The notes under the pieces were generated by a model. That model saw only the letters and a list, made by a program, of their open reading frames with translations, was not told the origin of the DNA and did no database searches. Below, piece after piece: positions 42,689-52,999 of a stretch of DNA of 64,000 nt. Origin of the DNA: Pantoea sp. IMH (GTDB lineage: Bacteria > Pseudomonadota > Gammaproteobacteria > Enterobacterales > Enterobacteriaceae); NCBI RefSeq assembly GCF_000599885.1, contig NZ_JFGT01000002.1, forward strand, positions 620,001 through 684,000, read 5' to 3'. The stretch's first letter is position 1, and each line of letters opens with the position of its first letter. The translations under genes and the position numbers were made by a program.

Positions 42689-44020
42689 ATGACTGTAACC
42701 ACTTTTTCCGAACTCGAACTTGATGAAAGCCTGCTGAACGCTCTGCAGGAAAAAGGCTTCACGCGCCCCACTGCAATCCAGGCCGCTGCAATCCCGCCTG
42801 CACTGGAGGGTCGCGACGTTCTGGGTTCGGCACCAACCGGTACAGGCAAAACGGCGGCTTATCTACTGCCCGCACTGCAGCATCTGCTCGACTTCCCGCG
42901 CAAAAAATCGGGACCGCCGCGTATTCTGGTGCTGACGCCAACGCGCGAGCTGGCGATGCAGGTTGCCGATCAGGCCCGCGAGCTGGCAAAGCATACCCAC
43001 CTGGACATTGCCACTATTACCGGCGGCGTGGCTTATATGAACCATGCTGAAGTTTTCAGCGAAAACCAGGACGTGGTGGTGGCCACAACCGGACGACTGC
43101 TTCAGTACATCAAAGAAGAAAATTTTGACTGTCGTGCGGTAGAAACGCTAATCCTGGATGAAGCGGACCGCATGCTGGACATGGGTTTTGCTCAGGATAT
43201 TGAAACTATTGCCGCCGAAACCCGCTGGCGCAAGCAAACGCTACTTTTCTCCGCCACGCTGGAAGGGGAAGCGATCCAGGACTTCTCTGAGCGCCTGCTG
43301 AACGAACCGGTTGAAATCGAAGCCGATCCGGCCCGTCGTGAGCGTAAAAAAATCCTGCAGTGGTATTACCGTGCAGATGACATCAAGCATAAAACCGCCA
43401 TGCTGATTCATCTTCTTAAGCAGCCAGAAGCGACCCGTTCGATTGTTTTCGTGCGCAAACGTGAACGCGTTCATGAACTCTGCGGCTGGCTGCGCGAGGC
43501 GGGCATCAACACCAGCTATCTGGAAGGCGAACTGGAGCAGTTTAAGCGTAACGAAGCGATTAAACGCGTGGTGGACGGGCGGGTTAATGTTCTGGTCGCT
43601 ACCGACATTGCTGCCCGTGGCATCGACATTGAAGATGTCAGCCACGTGTTTAATTTCGATCTGCCGCGCACGTCGGATACCTATCTCCACCGTATCGGCC
43701 GTACGGGCCGCGCCGGGAAAAAAGGAACGGCAATTTCCTTTGTTGAGGCACACGATAACGTGCTGTTGGGCAAGATTATTCGCTATATCAAAGAGCCCCT
43801 AAAAGCGCGCACTATTGATGAATTGCGCCCGACTACCCGTGCACCAAGCGAAAAGCTGAACGGCAAGCCGTCGAAAAAGGTGTTGGCAAAGCGCAAAGAG
43901 CAGAAACAGAAAGAAGACGCTGAAAATAAGCCGCGCGTTAAGAAGCGCCACCGGGATATCAAGAATATCGGCAAACGCCGTAAGCCAAGCAGCGCAGCCA
44001 AAACGGACAGTGCTGAATAA
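42689..44020 (+). CDS. srmB: ATP-dependent RNA helicase SrmB
   Basis: 443-residue DEAD-box helicase for early 50S assembly. Q-motif, motif [17 protein letters not shown], motif [15 protein letters not shown], motif III SATLEG, motif [15 protein letters not shown], and a basic C-terminal tail ([13 protein letters not shown] ... [15 protein letters not shown]). Ends at a strong terminator. Confidence 0.96.
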   Translation: MTVTTFSELELDESLLNALQEKGFTRPTAIQAAAIPPALEGRDVLGSAPTGTGKTAAYLLPALQHLLDFPRKKSGPPRILVLTPTRELAMQVADQARELAKHTHLDIATITGGVAYMNHAEVFSENQDVVVATTGRLLQYIKEENFDCRAVETLILDEADRMLDMGFAQDIETIAAETRWRKQTLLFSATLEGEAIQDFSERLLNEPVEIEADPARRERKKILQWYYRADDIKHKTAMLIHLLKQPEATRSIVFVRKRERVHELCGWLREAGINTSYLEGELEQFKRNEAIKRVVDGRVNVLVATDIAARGIDIEDVSHVFNFDLPRTSDTYLHRIGRTGRAGKKGTAISFVEAHDNVLLGKIIRYIKEPLKARTIDELRPTTRAPSEKLNGKPSKKVLAKRKEQKQKEDAENKPRVKKRHRDIKNIGKRRKPSSAAKTDSAE

Positions 44021-44040
44021 AGCATCAGCCATACAGAAAA

Positions 44041-44065
44041 ACCGCCTCCCGGGGCGGTTTTTTTT
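44041..44065 (+). terminator. terminator of srmB
   Basis: ACCGCC and GGCGGT stem with CCCGG-containing loop, followed by a run of eight T residues, 20 bp after the srmB stop. Confidence 0.88.
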
Positions 44066-44190
44066 GGCTTATGTTCTACAAAAATAGCGGACTGGAGGGC
44101 AATAGTAGCGGAACCGCGCTTTCAGGCAGGGGATACCGTTTTAGCTGCTAAGGGATTGTTATAACAAGCTGAATTACAAATGGATTATAA

Positions 44191-44230
44191 AAAACCCGGA
44201 TGGCGTTTGTTTCAGCGCCATCCGGGTTTT
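44191..44230. terminator. bidirectional terminator downstream of grcA
   Basis: Perfect 15-bp stem (44191-44205 with 44216-44230). On the minus strand the stem is followed by TTATAATCC after a T-rich arm; it lies 34 bp beyond the grcA stop. The A/T tract on both sides suggests bidirectional use. Confidence 0.85.
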
Positions 44231-44263
44231 AATTTATATAATCAGGCCGTTTAGGCGAAATTG

Positions 44264-44647
44264 TTACAGACTTTCTGTAAAAGTACGGGCAATAACGTCA
44301 CGCTGCTGTTCAGGCGTCAGTGAGTTAAAACGTACGGCATAACCAGACACACGGATGGTCAGCTGCGGATATTTCTCCGGATGCTTAACCGCATCCTCCA
44401 GCGTTTCACGACGTAATACGTTAACGTTCAGATGCTGGCCGCCTTCCACACGGACTTCCGGTTTCATTTCCAGCGGCACTTCGCGGTACTCGATTTCGCC
44501 CAGCTCACCCACGGGTACAATCTGATCTTCGCTGTAGCCCGCTTTAGCGCATACGCAGCGTGCTTCGGCTTTTTCATCGTCCAGCAACCAGAATGAGTTC
44601 ATCAGCGCGGCATCTGCAGCTTTCGTAATCTGAATTCCAGTAATCAT
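44264..44647 (-). CDS. grcA: autonomous glycyl radical cofactor GrcA
   Basis: 127-residue glycyl-radical protein (YfiD) that replaces the damaged C-terminal domain of pyruvate formate-lyase. The glycyl-radical motif is [15 protein letters not shown]. The ATG at 44647 has GGAGG about 6 nt upstream and gives the E. coli length; the open frame upstream is not used. FNR control is supported by the upstream site. Confidence 0.96.
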   Translation of the reverse strand: MITGIQITKAADAALMNSFWLLDDEKAEARCVCAKAGYSEDQIVPVGELGEIEYREVPLEMKPEVRVEGGQHLNVNVLRRETLEDAVKHPEKYPQLTIRVSGYAVRFNSLTPEQQRDVIARTFTESL

Positions 44648-44719
44648 ATTTGCCTCCAGGCAGTTATGGCTGACCGGCGTCAGCACGAGTTATCAGTTCA
44701 ATATTGATCTGCTCTCTAC

Positions 44720-44761
44720 TGTATATCAGTCTCTAAATGCGGCAACTTTGACCAGAATCAA
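44720..44761 (-). promoter_or_regulatory. FNR-activated promoter of grcA
   Basis: TTGACCAGAATCAA (44748-44761) matches the FNR consensus TTGAT-N4-ATCAA at 9 of 10 positions. A -10-like TATACA (44725-44720) places its centre at about -41.5, the class II activation position. E. coli grcA is likewise FNR-activated. Confidence 0.7.
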
Positions 44762-44928
44762 TATCTGTAGCGCGCCAGAAATGCAAAAAATGCCAACTTT
44801 ATGATTCGCATAGATTTTTCATAAAAAACTATTTTTAATAAAATCTGTAAATTTTCAAAATTATTTTAAGTTCTTCCCGCGCACGATACGCGCTAAGCTA
44901 TTCACCTTACAAAATAAAGGAGGCGAAA

Positions 44929-45609
44929 ATGGTCAATGCGCTGACCTGGCACGATGTGCTGGCTGAGGAAAAAGAGAAACCCTATTTTGTCGAAACGCTC
45001 GCCATGGTGGCGAATGAGCGGGCTGCGGGTAAGGTTATCTATCCTCCGCAAAAAGATGTATTCAATGCGTTTCGCCTCACCGAATTAGGCGAAGTGAAGG
45101 TGGTGATCCTCGGACAGGACCCTTATCACGGGCCGCATCAGGCTCACGGGCTGTCGTTTTCCGTGCTGCCAGGGGTTGCCGTACCGCCTTCTCTGGTCAA
45201 TATCTATAAAGAGCTGGCTACGGACATTCCCGGCTTCGAGCGGCCTGCGCACGGCTTCCTGGAAAGCTGGGCGCGTCAGGGCGTGATGCTGCTTAATACT
45301 GTTCTGACGGTCGAAGCGGGTAAAGCCCACTCGCACGCCCGCTTTGGCTGGGAAACCTTTACGGACAATGTCATCGCCGCCATCAATGAGTACCGGGAAG
45401 GTGTGGTGTTCCTGCTCTGGGGCTCACATGCGCAGAAGAAGGGAAGCATCATCGACCCTAAGCGGCATCATGTATTAAAAGCGCCTCACCCTTCTCCACT
45501 CTCCGCCCACAGGGGCTTCTTTGGCTGCGGTCATTTCTCAAAGACGAATCAGCTGCTGGAAGAACAAGGTGAAAAGCCGATCGACTGGCGTCCGCAACTG
45601 CCGGAATAA
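44929..45609 (+). CDS. ung: uracil-DNA glycosylase
   Basis: 226-residue family 1 UDG that removes uracil from DNA. The catalytic water-activating motif is GQDPYHGP and the C-terminal [11 protein letters not shown] loop is intact. AAAGGAGG lies directly upstream. Divergent from grcA as in E. coli, but followed directly by grpE, which is not the E. coli order. Confidence 0.97.
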   Translation: MVNALTWHDVLAEEKEKPYFVETLAMVANERAAGKVIYPPQKDVFNAFRLTELGEVKVVILGQDPYHGPHQAHGLSFSVLPGVAVPPSLVNIYKELATDIPGFERPAHGFLESWARQGVMLLNTVLTVEAGKAHSHARFGWETFTDNVIAAINEYREGVVFLLWGSHAQKKGSIIDPKRHHVLKAPHPSPLSAHRGFFGCGHFSKTNQLLEEQGEKPIDWRPQLPE

Positions 45610-45615
45610 AGACGA

Positions 45616-45642
45616 AAAAAAAGCACCCGGAGGTGCTTTTTT
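45616..45642. terminator. bidirectional terminator between ung and grpE
   Basis: AAGCACC/GGTGCTT stem flanked by A and T runs, between two convergent genes. Confidence 0.88.
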
Positions 45643-45652
45643 AACGAATAGA

Positions 45653-46234
45653 TTACGCTTTGGCTTTGGCAACCGCGACCATCGCCGGGCGAAGAAGACG
45701 GCCATTCAGCGTATAGCCGCGCTGCATCACCATCAGGACGTGATTTGGCGCCACCCCTTCCGACTCCATCATCGACATCGCCTGATGCAGTTCGGGATTG
45801 AAAGGCTCATTCACTTCACCAACCACCTCGACGCCAAACTTGCGGACGGCGCCCAGCAGGGATTTCAACGTCAGGTCGATACCTTCCACCATCGCGGTCA
45901 GCTCGGCATTATTCTTATCGGCGACTTCAAGCGCACGCTCGAGGCTGTCGATCACCGGCAGCAGTTCATTGGCAAACTTCTCAAGCGCAAACTTATGCGC
46001 TTTTTCCACATCAAGCTCAGCGCGACGACGGATGTTTTCAATTTCAGCCTGCGCACGGATCTGCGCCTCGCGCACGCCGCCCTGCGACTGCGCCAGCTGG
46101 GCTTCCAGTTCGGCAATGCGATCATCACGCAGATCCACGCCTTCTGCTGTCTCTGCGTCCTGAGGCTGCGCCTGTTCCATCTCAATATCGTCTGAGACTT
46201 GCTCGTTTGGTGTGTTCTGTTCTTTACTACTCAT
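45653..46234 (-). CDS. grpE: nucleotide exchange factor GrpE
   Basis: 193-residue DnaK cochaperone and thermosensor. A disordered acidic N-terminus is followed by the long dimer coiled coil ([38 protein letters not shown]) and a C-terminal beta domain ending [21 protein letters not shown]. The ATG at 46234 has GGAG 7 nt upstream and matches the E. coli MSSKEQ start. A sigma32 promoter precedes it; divergent from nadK. Confidence 0.96.
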   Translation of the reverse strand: MSSKEQNTPNEQVSDDIEMEQAQPQDAETAEGVDLRDDRIAELEAQLAQSQGGVREAQIRAQAEIENIRRRAELDVEKAHKFALEKFANELLPVIDSLERALEVADKNNAELTAMVEGIDLTLKSLLGAVRKFGVEVVGEVNEPFNPELHQAMSMMESEGVAPNHVLMVMQRGYTLNGRLLRPAMVAVAKAKA

Positions 46235-46278
46235 GAATTTCTCCGCGTTTGTGCACATTCATCTCGCTGGTTCGCTTA

Positions 46279-46306
46279 TTATGGGGATCAGAATTGAGGT
46301 TTCAAG
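46279..46306 (-). promoter_or_regulatory. sigma32 heat-shock promoter of grpE
   Basis: The minus strand reads CTTGAA (46306-46301), a 14-bp spacer and CCCCATAA (46286-46279), an almost perfect sigma32 promoter, 45 bp before the grpE ATG. Confidence 0.88.
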
Positions 46307-46358
46307 GGAACCCGTCACATTGTCTGGGGTAGTTTACCTCATGAGGAAAGCCAGCATC

Positions 46359-47237
46359 ATGAACAACCATTTCAACTGTATCGGTATTGTCGGACATCCA
46401 CGCCATCCCACGGCGCTGACTACGCATGAAATGCTTTACCGCTGGCTGACGGCAAAGGGATATCAGGTCATCATTGAGCAGCAGATTGCCCGCGAGCTTA
46501 ACCTTACCGATGTGGAAACCGGCACGCTCTCTGAAATTGGTCAGCAGGCAGACCTGGCAGTGGTGGTGGGCGGCGACGGAAATATGCTGGGCGCGGCCCG
46601 CGTACTGGCGCGATACGATATAAAAGTCATCGGCATCAACCGCGGCAATTTGGGTTTTCTGACCGACCTTGATCCTGACAACGCGCAGCAGCAGCTGGCA
46701 GACGTGCTTGAAGGTAAATATATTACCGAGAGCCGTTTTTTGCTTGAGGCGAGCGTTTGCCGCAAAGGAGAGGAACCCCGCATCGGCACCGCGATCAATG
46801 AAGTGGTGCTGCACCCCGGCAAGGTCGCTCATATGATCGAATTCGAAGTGTATATCGACGAAACCTTCGCTTTTTCCCAACGTTCCGATGGTCTGATTAT
46901 CTCAACGCCGACGGGTTCCACTGCCTATTCGCTTTCCGCTGGTGGGCCGATTTTGACGCCGTCGCTGGATGCTATCGCCATTGTGCCGATGTTTCCGCAC
47001 ACGCTCTCTGCCCGTCCGCTGGTCATTAACAGCAGCAGTACGATCCGTCTGCGATTTTCCACAATGCGCAGCGACCTTGAAGTGAGCTGCGACAGCCAGA
47101 TTGCACTGCCGATTCAGGAAGGTGAAGATGTCCTTATCCGGCGGAATGACGATCACCTTAACCTGATACACCCACAAAACTACAATTATTTCAACACATT
47201 GAGTTCTAAGCTAGCCTGGTCAAAAAAATTATTTTAA
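46359..47237 (+). CDS. nadK: NAD kinase
   Basis: 292-residue ATP-dependent NAD kinase, the source of NADP. Signature [38 protein letters not shown] and [17 protein letters not shown] are intact. The ATG at 46359 gives [17 protein letters not shown], the E. coli start and length; the open frame upstream to 46212 overlaps grpE and is not used. Confidence 0.96.
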   Translation: MNNHFNCIGIVGHPRHPTALTTHEMLYRWLTAKGYQVIIEQQIARELNLTDVETGTLSEIGQQADLAVVVGGDGNMLGAARVLARYDIKVIGINRGNLGFLTDLDPDNAQQQLADVLEGKYITESRFLLEASVCRKGEEPRIGTAINEVVLHPGKVAHMIEFEVYIDETFAFSQRSDGLIISTPTGSTAYSLSAGGPILTPSLDAIAIVPMFPHTLSARPLVINSSSTIRLRFSTMRSDLEVSCDSQIALPIQEGEDVLIRRNDDHLNLIHPQNYNYFNTLSSKLAWSKKLF

Positions 47238-47255
47238 AAACGCCCTCAGCACCTT

Positions 47256-47315
47256 TACTGGTTATAAAACCAGTATATACTGTATGAAAAACCATATCTG
47301 TGTTTTCGTACAGGA
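47256..47315 (+). promoter_or_regulatory. three LexA (SOS) boxes upstream of recN
   Basis: TACTG-N10-CAGTA at 47256-47275 and CTG-N10-CAG at 47298-47313 are exact cores; a third (47278-47297) has CTG-N10-CAT. E. coli recN is also controlled by multiple LexA boxes. The last box reaches the AGGA ribosome site. Confidence 0.8.
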
Positions 47316-47324
47316 ACAACAATT

Positions 47325-48986
47325 ATGCTGGCACAACTGACCATCAGTAACTTTGCGATTGTTCGTGAGCTGGAGATCGATTTTCAGCGCGGTATGACCG
47401 CCATCACCGGCGAAACCGGTGCCGGTAAATCTATTGCTATTGATGCGCTGGGTCTCTGCCTGGGCGGACGAGCAGAAGCAGATATGGTGCGTCAGGGCGC
47501 CACACGAGCGGACATTTGCGCCCGCTTCTCCCTTAAGGATACCCCGTCCGCCCTGCGCTGGCTGGTTGAAAACGAACTCGACGAAGGCCAGGAATGTCTG
47601 CTGCGTCGCGTTATTAATAGCGACGGGCGCTCCCGCGGTTTTATCAACGGAACGGCTGTTCCGCTCTCCCAGCTTCGCGATTTAGGTCAGCTACTGATCC
47701 AGATCCATGGACAGCACGCCCACCAGATGCTGCTTAAGCCTGAACATCAGAAAGTGCTGCTGGATGCCTATGCCGGTGAAAACGATCTGCGTCAGGAGAT
47801 GGCTCAGGCCTATCGTCAGTGGCATCAAAGCTGCCGGACGCTGGCGCAGCATCAGCAACTCTCTCAGGAGCGTGAATCGCGCCGTGAGCTGCTCCAGTAT
47901 CAGCTTAAAGAGCTGAATGAGTTTGCTCCCGTGGCGGGCGAGTATGAAAACATTGATGAAGAATACAAGCGCCTGGCTAACAGCGGACAGCTGCTCTCCA
48001 CCAGCCAGCAGGCGCTAATGCTGCTGGCCGATGGCGAGGACTCAACCTTACTGGCTCAACTCCATATTGCGCAACAGCACGTCAGTGAACTTATCAGCAT
48101 GGACGATAAGCTGACCGGCGTTTATACGCTTCTGGAAGAAGCCTCGATTCAGATCAGTGAAGCCAGCGATGAACTTCGCCACTACTCTGAACGGCTCGAT
48201 CTCGATCCAAACCGCCTCTATGAGCTTGAGCAGCGGCTTTCACGTCAGATCGCGCTGGCCCGTAAACACCATATCTCTCCCGAAGAGCTGCCGGCGTTTC
48301 ATCAGCAGATGCTTGAAGAACAGAGGCTACTCGATGAGCAGGAGAGCGATCAGGATGAACTTGTACAGAAGGTTGCCATACACCATCGTACCGCCCTGGC
48401 CTGCGCGGAAAAGCTGCACGACCGCCGCAGCCATTTTGCCCGTGAGCTGAGCGGCTTAATCAGTGAAAGTATGCATACGCTCTCTATGCCGCACGGCCAG
48501 TTGAGCATTGAGGTGCAATTTAACGCCGACCATCTGACCGCTGAGGGCGCCGACCGCATCGATTTTCGCGTCACCACCAACCCCGGACAGCCGCTCCAGC
48601 CGCTTTCTAAGGTTGCCTCAGGCGGCGAACTCTCGCGTATCGCCCTGGCGATTCAGGTGATTACCGCCCGTAAAATGGATACGCCAGCGCTGATTTTCGA
48701 TGAGGTGGATGTGGGTATCAGCGGCCCTACCGCTGCCGTGGTCGGCAAAATGCTGCGCCAGCTCGGCGAGTCCACCCAGGTAATGTGCGTGACCCACCTG
48801 CCACAGGTCGCCGGCTGTGGTCATCAACATTTCTATGTCAGCAAAGAGACCGACGGTGCGATGACCGAAACCCATATGCGGCCGCTGGATAAACGCGCCC
48901 GCTTACAGGAGCTGGCTCGTCTGCTGGGCGGCAGCGAAGTGACCCGCAATACGCTGGCTAACGCAAAAGAGCTTTTAGCCGCCTGA
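47325..48986 (+). CDS. recN: DNA repair ATPase RecN
   Basis: 553-residue SMC-like protein, strongly SOS-induced, acting in double-strand break repair. Walker [17 protein letters not shown] near the N-terminus, a central coiled-coil region (about residues 160-370), C-terminal signature [13 protein letters not shown] and Walker [18 protein letters not shown] is 9 nt upstream of the ATG. Confidence 0.96.
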   Translation: MLAQLTISNFAIVRELEIDFQRGMTAITGETGAGKSIAIDALGLCLGGRAEADMVRQGATRADICARFSLKDTPSALRWLVENELDEGQECLLRRVINSDGRSRGFINGTAVPLSQLRDLGQLLIQIHGQHAHQMLLKPEHQKVLLDAYAGENDLRQEMAQAYRQWHQSCRTLAQHQQLSQERESRRELLQYQLKELNEFAPVAGEYENIDEEYKRLANSGQLLSTSQQALMLLADGEDSTLLAQLHIAQQHVSELISMDDKLTGVYTLLEEASIQISEASDELRHYSERLDLDPNRLYELEQRLSRQIALARKHHISPEELPAFHQQMLEEQRLLDEQESDQDELVQKVAIHHRTALACAEKLHDRRSHFARELSGLISESMHTLSMPHGQLSIEVQFNADHLTAEGADRIDFRVTTNPGQPLQPLSKVASGGELSRIALAIQVITARKMDTPALIFDEVDVGISGPTAAVVGKMLRQLGESTQVMCVTHLPQVAGCGHQHFYVSKETDGAMTETHMRPLDKRARLQELARLLGGSEVTRNTLANAKELLAA

Positions 48987-49280
48987 TTACCGCACTTTTT
49001 TGGCCGCATGTGGTCATAACCCTCATTCGCAGAGGTTTTAAACTGCGGAAAGGTTTATTATCATCGGCTTCTTACGCTGTTAGTGTAGCGATAAACCGAT
49101 ACAGCCAGGTGCCGGTCATTGATGAACGGGCCATCTGGCGTTATTGTTACAGCCAGCCTGAAACCGATTGTGAAAAGGTTACTGACCGTCCCGCGTTCTG
49201 CGGCGACCGATTGGGTTCAGACCGGCAAATAAAATAGCCAGATGCCCACGGTGTTGGCCCGAAAAGGAATAAAGAGACTT

Positions 49281-49628
49281 ATGCGCTGTAAAACGCTGAC
49301 TGCTGCGGCGGTGGTTCTTCTGATGATGACCGCTGGATGTTCCACTCTGGAACGAGTGGTTTACCGGCCTGATATCAATCAGGGCAACTATCTGGTCGCC
49401 ACTGACGTTGCAAAAATTCATACCGGCATGACACAACAGCAGGTAGCGTACACATTGGGCACCCCGATGATGCGCGATCCTTTCGGCAGTAACGTCTGGT
49501 TTTACGTGTTCCGTCAGGAGCCTGGCCATGAGCCGGTGAAACAGCAGACGCTGACGCTGACTTTCGACAGCAGCGGCACGCTGACCAATATTGAGAACAG
49601 CCCGAACCTGAAAGGCAATAAAGGCTAA
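49281..49628 (+). CDS. bamE: outer-membrane assembly lipoprotein BamE
   Basis: 115-residue BAM-complex lipoprotein. Signal and lipobox [14 protein letters not shown], then [18 protein letters not shown], the PG- and BamD-binding surface. The ATG at 49281 matches E. coli [10 protein letters not shown]. The 48987-49280 spacer shows no other gene. Confidence 0.95.
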   Translation: MRCKTLTAAAVVLLMMTAGCSTLERVVYRPDINQGNYLVATDVAKIHTGMTQQQVAYTLGTPMMRDPFGSNVWFYVFRQEPGHEPVKQQTLTLTFDSSGTLTNIENSPNLKGNKG

Positions 49629-49683
49629 TCGGGTAGGTAAAGGCAGAAGTGTTCGTTATACCGGTAAGGCGCTAAAGAGCGCC

Positions 49684-49971
49684 TTATTTTTTTGCTGCCC
49701 GCTCAGCGCGCAGGCGCCGCAGCTCTTTGGGGTCAGCAATCAGGGGACGATAAATCTCAATGCGGTCGCCTCCCTGCACTTCATCCTGTAGCTTTACCGT
49801 CCGGCTGAAGATGCCGACCTTATTGCGGGAGAGATCGATATCGCTACGCAGTTCAAGAAGGCCTGATGCCCGGATCGCCTGCTCGACGGTACTGCCCTCT
49901 TCCACGTTCACTGTGTAGAGATACTGTTTGTCCGGCAGCGCATAGACCACTTCAACAGCGATGTCAGACAC
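49684..49971 (-). CDS. rnfH: RnfH/YfjF ubiquitin-like-fold protein
   Basis: 95-residue RnfH-family protein of beta-grasp fold. The GTG start at 49971 overlaps the end of ratA by 8 bp, has AAGAGG 6 nt upstream and gives the E. coli length. Signatures [15 protein letters not shown] and [15 protein letters not shown] ... [15 protein letters not shown] are conserved. It forms a two-gene operon with ratA; molecular role not established. Confidence 0.92.
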   Translation of the reverse strand: MSDIAVEVVYALPDKQYLYTVNVEEGSTVEQAIRASGLLELRSDIDLSRNKVGIFSRTVKLQDEVQGGDRIEIYRPLIADPKELRRLRAERAAKK

Positions 49972-50398
49972 TGTAAACCTCTTTGGCCCGGTGCGTAAAA
50001 GCCTGCACCATGCTGCTTGCCAGCTCTTTGAAGATGCGACCAAAGGCCATTTCGATCAGCATATTGCTGAATTCAAAATCCAGATTCAGCTCAACCTTGC
50101 ACGCCTCATCGCTTAACGCAGTAAAAGTCCAGCCGCCGCTAAGCTTACGGAAGGGCCCGTCGACCAGTTGCATATGGATACGCTGATTATTCGTTAACGT
50201 ATTGCGCGTCACAAACGTTTTACTGATGCCGGCCTTGGAAACGTCCACGGACGCCGTCATCTCCTGTTCACTCGAATCCAGCACGCGGCTGCCCGTACAC
50301 CCTGGTAGAAATTCCGGATAGGCATCCACATCGTTTACCAACCGGAACATCTGCTCGGCGCTGTAGGGCACCAGCGCGGAACGGCTAATCTGAGACAT
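49964..50398 (-). CDS. ratA: ribosome association toxin / CoQ-binding START-fold protein RatA
   Basis: 144-residue START/polyketide-cyclase fold protein. Start [21 protein letters not shown] and the [12 protein letters not shown] and [19 protein letters not shown]-like segments match E. coli RatA (YfjG), reported to block 70S association and related to the CoQ10-binding Coq10 family. Pairs with rnfH, divergent from smpB as in E. coli. Confidence 0.92.
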   Translation of the reverse strand: MSQISRSALVPYSAEQMFRLVNDVDAYPEFLPGCTGSRVLDSSEQEMTASVDVSKAGISKTFVTRNTLTNNQRIHMQLVDGPFRKLSGGWTFTALSDEACKVELNLDFEFSNMLIEMAFGRIFKELASSMVQAFTHRAKEVYSV

Positions 50399-50556
50399 AA
50401 TGTTTCCTGTTAATCTTCAATAGATAAATAATAACATCGCCGGCGGGTAAACAAAAATTCGGAGCCGCCAGCGTTCTGCTAAAATAGCGCTTTTCCCTGC
50501 GTCCGTTGTTACAGGGGATGCCATCAACCACCGCTTCATGTAAACTAAGTAGCACT

Positions 50557-51039
50557 ATGACAAAGAAAAAAGCACATAAACCCGGTTCTGCTACCATTGC
50601 CATGAACAAGCGGGCCCGCCATGAATACTTCATTGAAGAAGAGTTCGAAGCGGGGCTGTCGCTACAGGGATGGGAAGTCAAATCACTCCGCGCCGGCAAG
50701 GCCAATATCAGCGAAAGCTACATACTGCTGCGCGATGGTGAAGCCTTCCTGTTCGGTTCGACCTTTCAGGCGCTGACGGGAGCCTCGTCACATGTGGTCT
50801 GTGACCCTACGCGCACCCGTAAGCTGCTGCTGAAACAGCGCGAGCTGGATACGCTGTTCGGTAAAGCGAACCGCGACGGTTATACCATCGTGGCGCTATC
50901 GCTCTACTGGAAGAACGCCTGGGCTAAGCTGAAAATTGGCGTCGCCAAAGGCAAAAGAGAACACGACAAGCGCGATGACATTAAAGATCGTGAGTGGAAA
51001 TTAGACAAAGCGCGTATTATGAAGCACGCCAACCGCTAA
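50557..51039 (+). CDS. smpB: tmRNA-binding protein SmpB
   Basis: 160-residue trans-translation partner of tmRNA. OB-barrel motifs [33 protein letters not shown] and [21 protein letters not shown] plus the basic C-terminal tail [20 protein letters not shown] are intact. The ATG at 50557 gives the E. coli [15 protein letters not shown] start. Directly upstream of ssrA. Confidence 0.97.
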   Translation: MTKKKAHKPGSATIAMNKRARHEYFIEEEFEAGLSLQGWEVKSLRAGKANISESYILLRDGEAFLFGSTFQALTGASSHVVCDPTRTRKLLLKQRELDTLFGKANRDGYTIVALSLYWKNAWAKLKIGVAKGKREHDKRDDIKDREWKLDKARIMKHANR

Positions 51040-51088
51040 GCCACTGGCACAGAGGCTGGTTTTTCTGATATACTGCTGAACAGTACTT

Positions 51089-51452
51089 GGGGCTGATTCT
51101 GGATTCGACAGGATTTGCGAAGCCCTAGGAGCATGCCGAGGGGCGGTTGGCCTCGTTAAAAGCCGCAAAAAAATAGTCGCAAACGACGAAAACTACGCAC
51201 TAGCAGCTTAATAACCTGCTTAGAGCCCTCTCTCCCTAGCTTCCGCTCTTAAGACGGGGATCAAGAGAGGTCAAAAACAAAAGAGATCGCGTGAATACCC
51301 TGCCTGGGGTTGCAGCGTTAAATCCAATCAGGCTAGTTTGTTAGTGGCGTGTCCGTTCGCAGCTAACCAGCGAATGTAAAAACTGGACTAAGCATGTAGT
51401 GCCGACGGTGTAGTAATTCTGGACGCGGGTTCAACTCCCGCCAGCTCCACCA
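51089..51452 (+). ncRNA. ssrA: transfer-messenger RNA (tmRNA)
   Basis: 364 nt from GGGGCTGATTCTGGATTCGA to the terminal GCTCCACCA, nearly identical to E. coli ssrA. The resume ORF at 51179-51211 encodes ANDENYALAA then TAA, the degradation tag. The tRNA-like 3' half with GGTTCAACTCCCGCC is intact. A TATACT -10 lies at 51069-51074. It rescues stalled ribosomes with SmpB. Its 3' end is the integration site of the satellite to the right. Confidence 0.97.
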
Positions 51453-51485
51453 CATTATGTACCGGATACGTCCGGGGAAGTCCTG

Positions 51486-51520
51486 AAAGCCCGCCTGGAA
51501 CCAGCCTCGCGGGCTTTTTT
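51486..51520 (+). terminator. terminator after ssrA
   Basis: Perfect 9-bp stem (AAAGCCCGC at 51486-51494 with GCGGGCTTT at 51509-51517), then three more T residues. It lies 34 bp after the mature tmRNA end, so is element-derived or carried in by att recombination. Confidence 0.85.
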
Positions 51521-51564
51521 ACGTCTGTAGTAGTCCGTAGAGATCCAGCCAAATCCGGTGATAA

Positions 51565-51615
51565 TTGGTATACGTATTGGTATACGGTAAGATGTATGCC
51601 AATAACGTATACCAA
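51565..51615. repeat. TTGGTATACG repeats upstream of int
   Basis: TTGGTATACG occurs at 51565-51574 and 51577-51586 as direct repeats 12 bp apart, and inverted as CGTATACCAA at 51606-51615. They lie in the int promoter region, so they may be arm-type integrase/Vis sites or an operator for int. Confidence 0.6.
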
Positions 51616-51634
51616 TTCAGGCAGAAAACCCCGC

Positions 51635-52828
51635 ATGGCACGGACTACACGCCCCCTCACAAACACAGAAGTTCTTCGATCTAAAGCCACTGATAAAGAT
51701 TTGACTCTGCATGATGGCGACGGACTGTTCATGGTGGTGAAAACCACCGGCAAGAAGCTTTGGCGCTTCCGTTATCAAAGGCCAGCGACAAAGCAGCGCA
51801 CCATGATGGGCCTGGGTGCTTTTCCTGCCCTTTCGCTGGCAGATGCCAGACGCGTGCGTGCTGATTACCTTTCCTTACTCGCTAATGGCATTGACCCACA
51901 GACGCAAGCCGAACAGCTCACAGAACAGCAGCAGATCGCGTTAGACAGCATTTTCTCAACCGTGGCCGCTAACTGGTTTGCTTTGAAGCAAGCCAGCGTT
52001 ACGCCGGATTATGCAAAGGATATCTGGCGCTCTCTTGAGAAAGATGTTTTTCCTGTCATTGGAGAGATCCCGGTTCAGGAAATTAAAGCCCGAAAGCTGG
52101 TTGAAGCATTGGAGCCGATTAAGGCCCGAGGTGCTCTCGAAACCGTTCGTCGTCTGGTACAGCGTATCAACGAGATTATGATTTATGCGGTTAATACCGG
52201 GCTGATTGATGCTAACCCTGCTTCTGGGATTGGTATGGCTTTTGAGAAGCCTAAAAAGCAGAATATGCCCACGTTGCGACCGGAGGAATTGCCGAAGCTT
52301 ATGCGTTCACTGGTAATGTCTAATCTATCCGTTCCAACTCGTTGCTTGATTGAATGGCAGCTCCTTACTCTCGTGCGTCCTTCTGAGGCTTCTGGTGCTG
52401 GATGGGCAGAGATCGATCTCAATGCAAAAATTTGGACGATTCCAGCCGAACGGATGAAGGCAAAGCGTGAACACATTGTACCTTTGTCACCTCAGGCTTT
52501 AGATATTTTAGAAGTGATGAAGCCTATCAGCGCACATCGTGAACATATTTTTCCTAGCAGAAATGACCCAAAGCAGCCAATGAATAGCCAGACTGCAAAT
52601 GCTGCGCTGAAGCGGATTGGTTATGGCGGTAAATTGGTCGCACATGGGCTTCGCTCAATTGCCAGTACAGCTTTAAATGAAGCTGGTTTCAACTCAGATG
52701 TCATTGAGGCAGCCTTAGCTCATAGTGATAAAAATGAAGTTCGCAGAGCATATAACCGCTCAACTTATCTCGTTCAAAGGAAAGAACTTATGGCATGGTG
52801 GGGAGAGAGGGTTTCAAAAGGTGTATAA
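51635..52828 (+). CDS. int: P4-family tyrosine integrase
   Basis: 397-residue site-specific recombinase. N-terminal DUF4102-like arm-binding domain (TRPLTNTEVLRSKATDKDLTLHDGDGLFMVV), a core-binding region, and a catalytic domain with the first arginine in LLTLVRPSEASG, HGLRSIAST, ALAHSDKNEVRRAYNRSTY (H and catalytic Y region) and the ending RKELMAWW typical of P4-type Int. The ATG at 51635 is the usual family start; an ATG at 51596 would lie inside the repeat region. It would integrate into the ssrA 3' end just to the left. Confidence 0.93.
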   Translation: MARTTRPLTNTEVLRSKATDKDLTLHDGDGLFMVVKTTGKKLWRFRYQRPATKQRTMMGLGAFPALSLADARRVRADYLSLLANGIDPQTQAEQLTEQQQIALDSIFSTVAANWFALKQASVTPDYAKDIWRSLEKDVFPVIGEIPVQEIKARKLVEALEPIKARGALETVRRLVQRINEIMIYAVNTGLIDANPASGIGMAFEKPKKQNMPTLRPEELPKLMRSLVMSNLSVPTRCLIEWQLLTLVRPSEASGAGWAEIDLNAKIWTIPAERMKAKREHIVPLSPQALDILEVMKPISAHREHIFPSRNDPKQPMNSQTANAALKRIGYGGKLVAHGLRSIASTALNEAGFNSDVIEAALAHSDKNEVRRAYNRSTYLVQRKELMAWWGERVSKGV

Positions 52829-52975
52829 CCTTCCCCTACTAATATGGAGATAATTACCTCTAAAATCAGTAAAAAACGAAATCTTCCCATTGCAAAAACT
52901 TATCGTTGAGCGTACGAAACGGCTTGATTATGATGTTGTAAATTTTAAGAATTGCCACTTGGAAGAGTAATTATT

Positions 52976-52996
52976 AAGGCGAGCTAAGCTCGCCTT
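52976..52996 (-). terminator. terminator after AIPR gene
   Basis: Perfect 9-bp stem (AAGGCGAGC, TAA loop, GCTCGCCTT) directly after the AIPR stop, followed on the minus strand by AATAATTAC. Confidence 0.65.
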
Positions 52997-52999
52997 CAA

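Noticed and set aside
46212-46358. N-terminally extended nadK
   Set aside because: Extension overlaps the grpE start and heat-shock promoter; internal ATG matches E. coli exactly.
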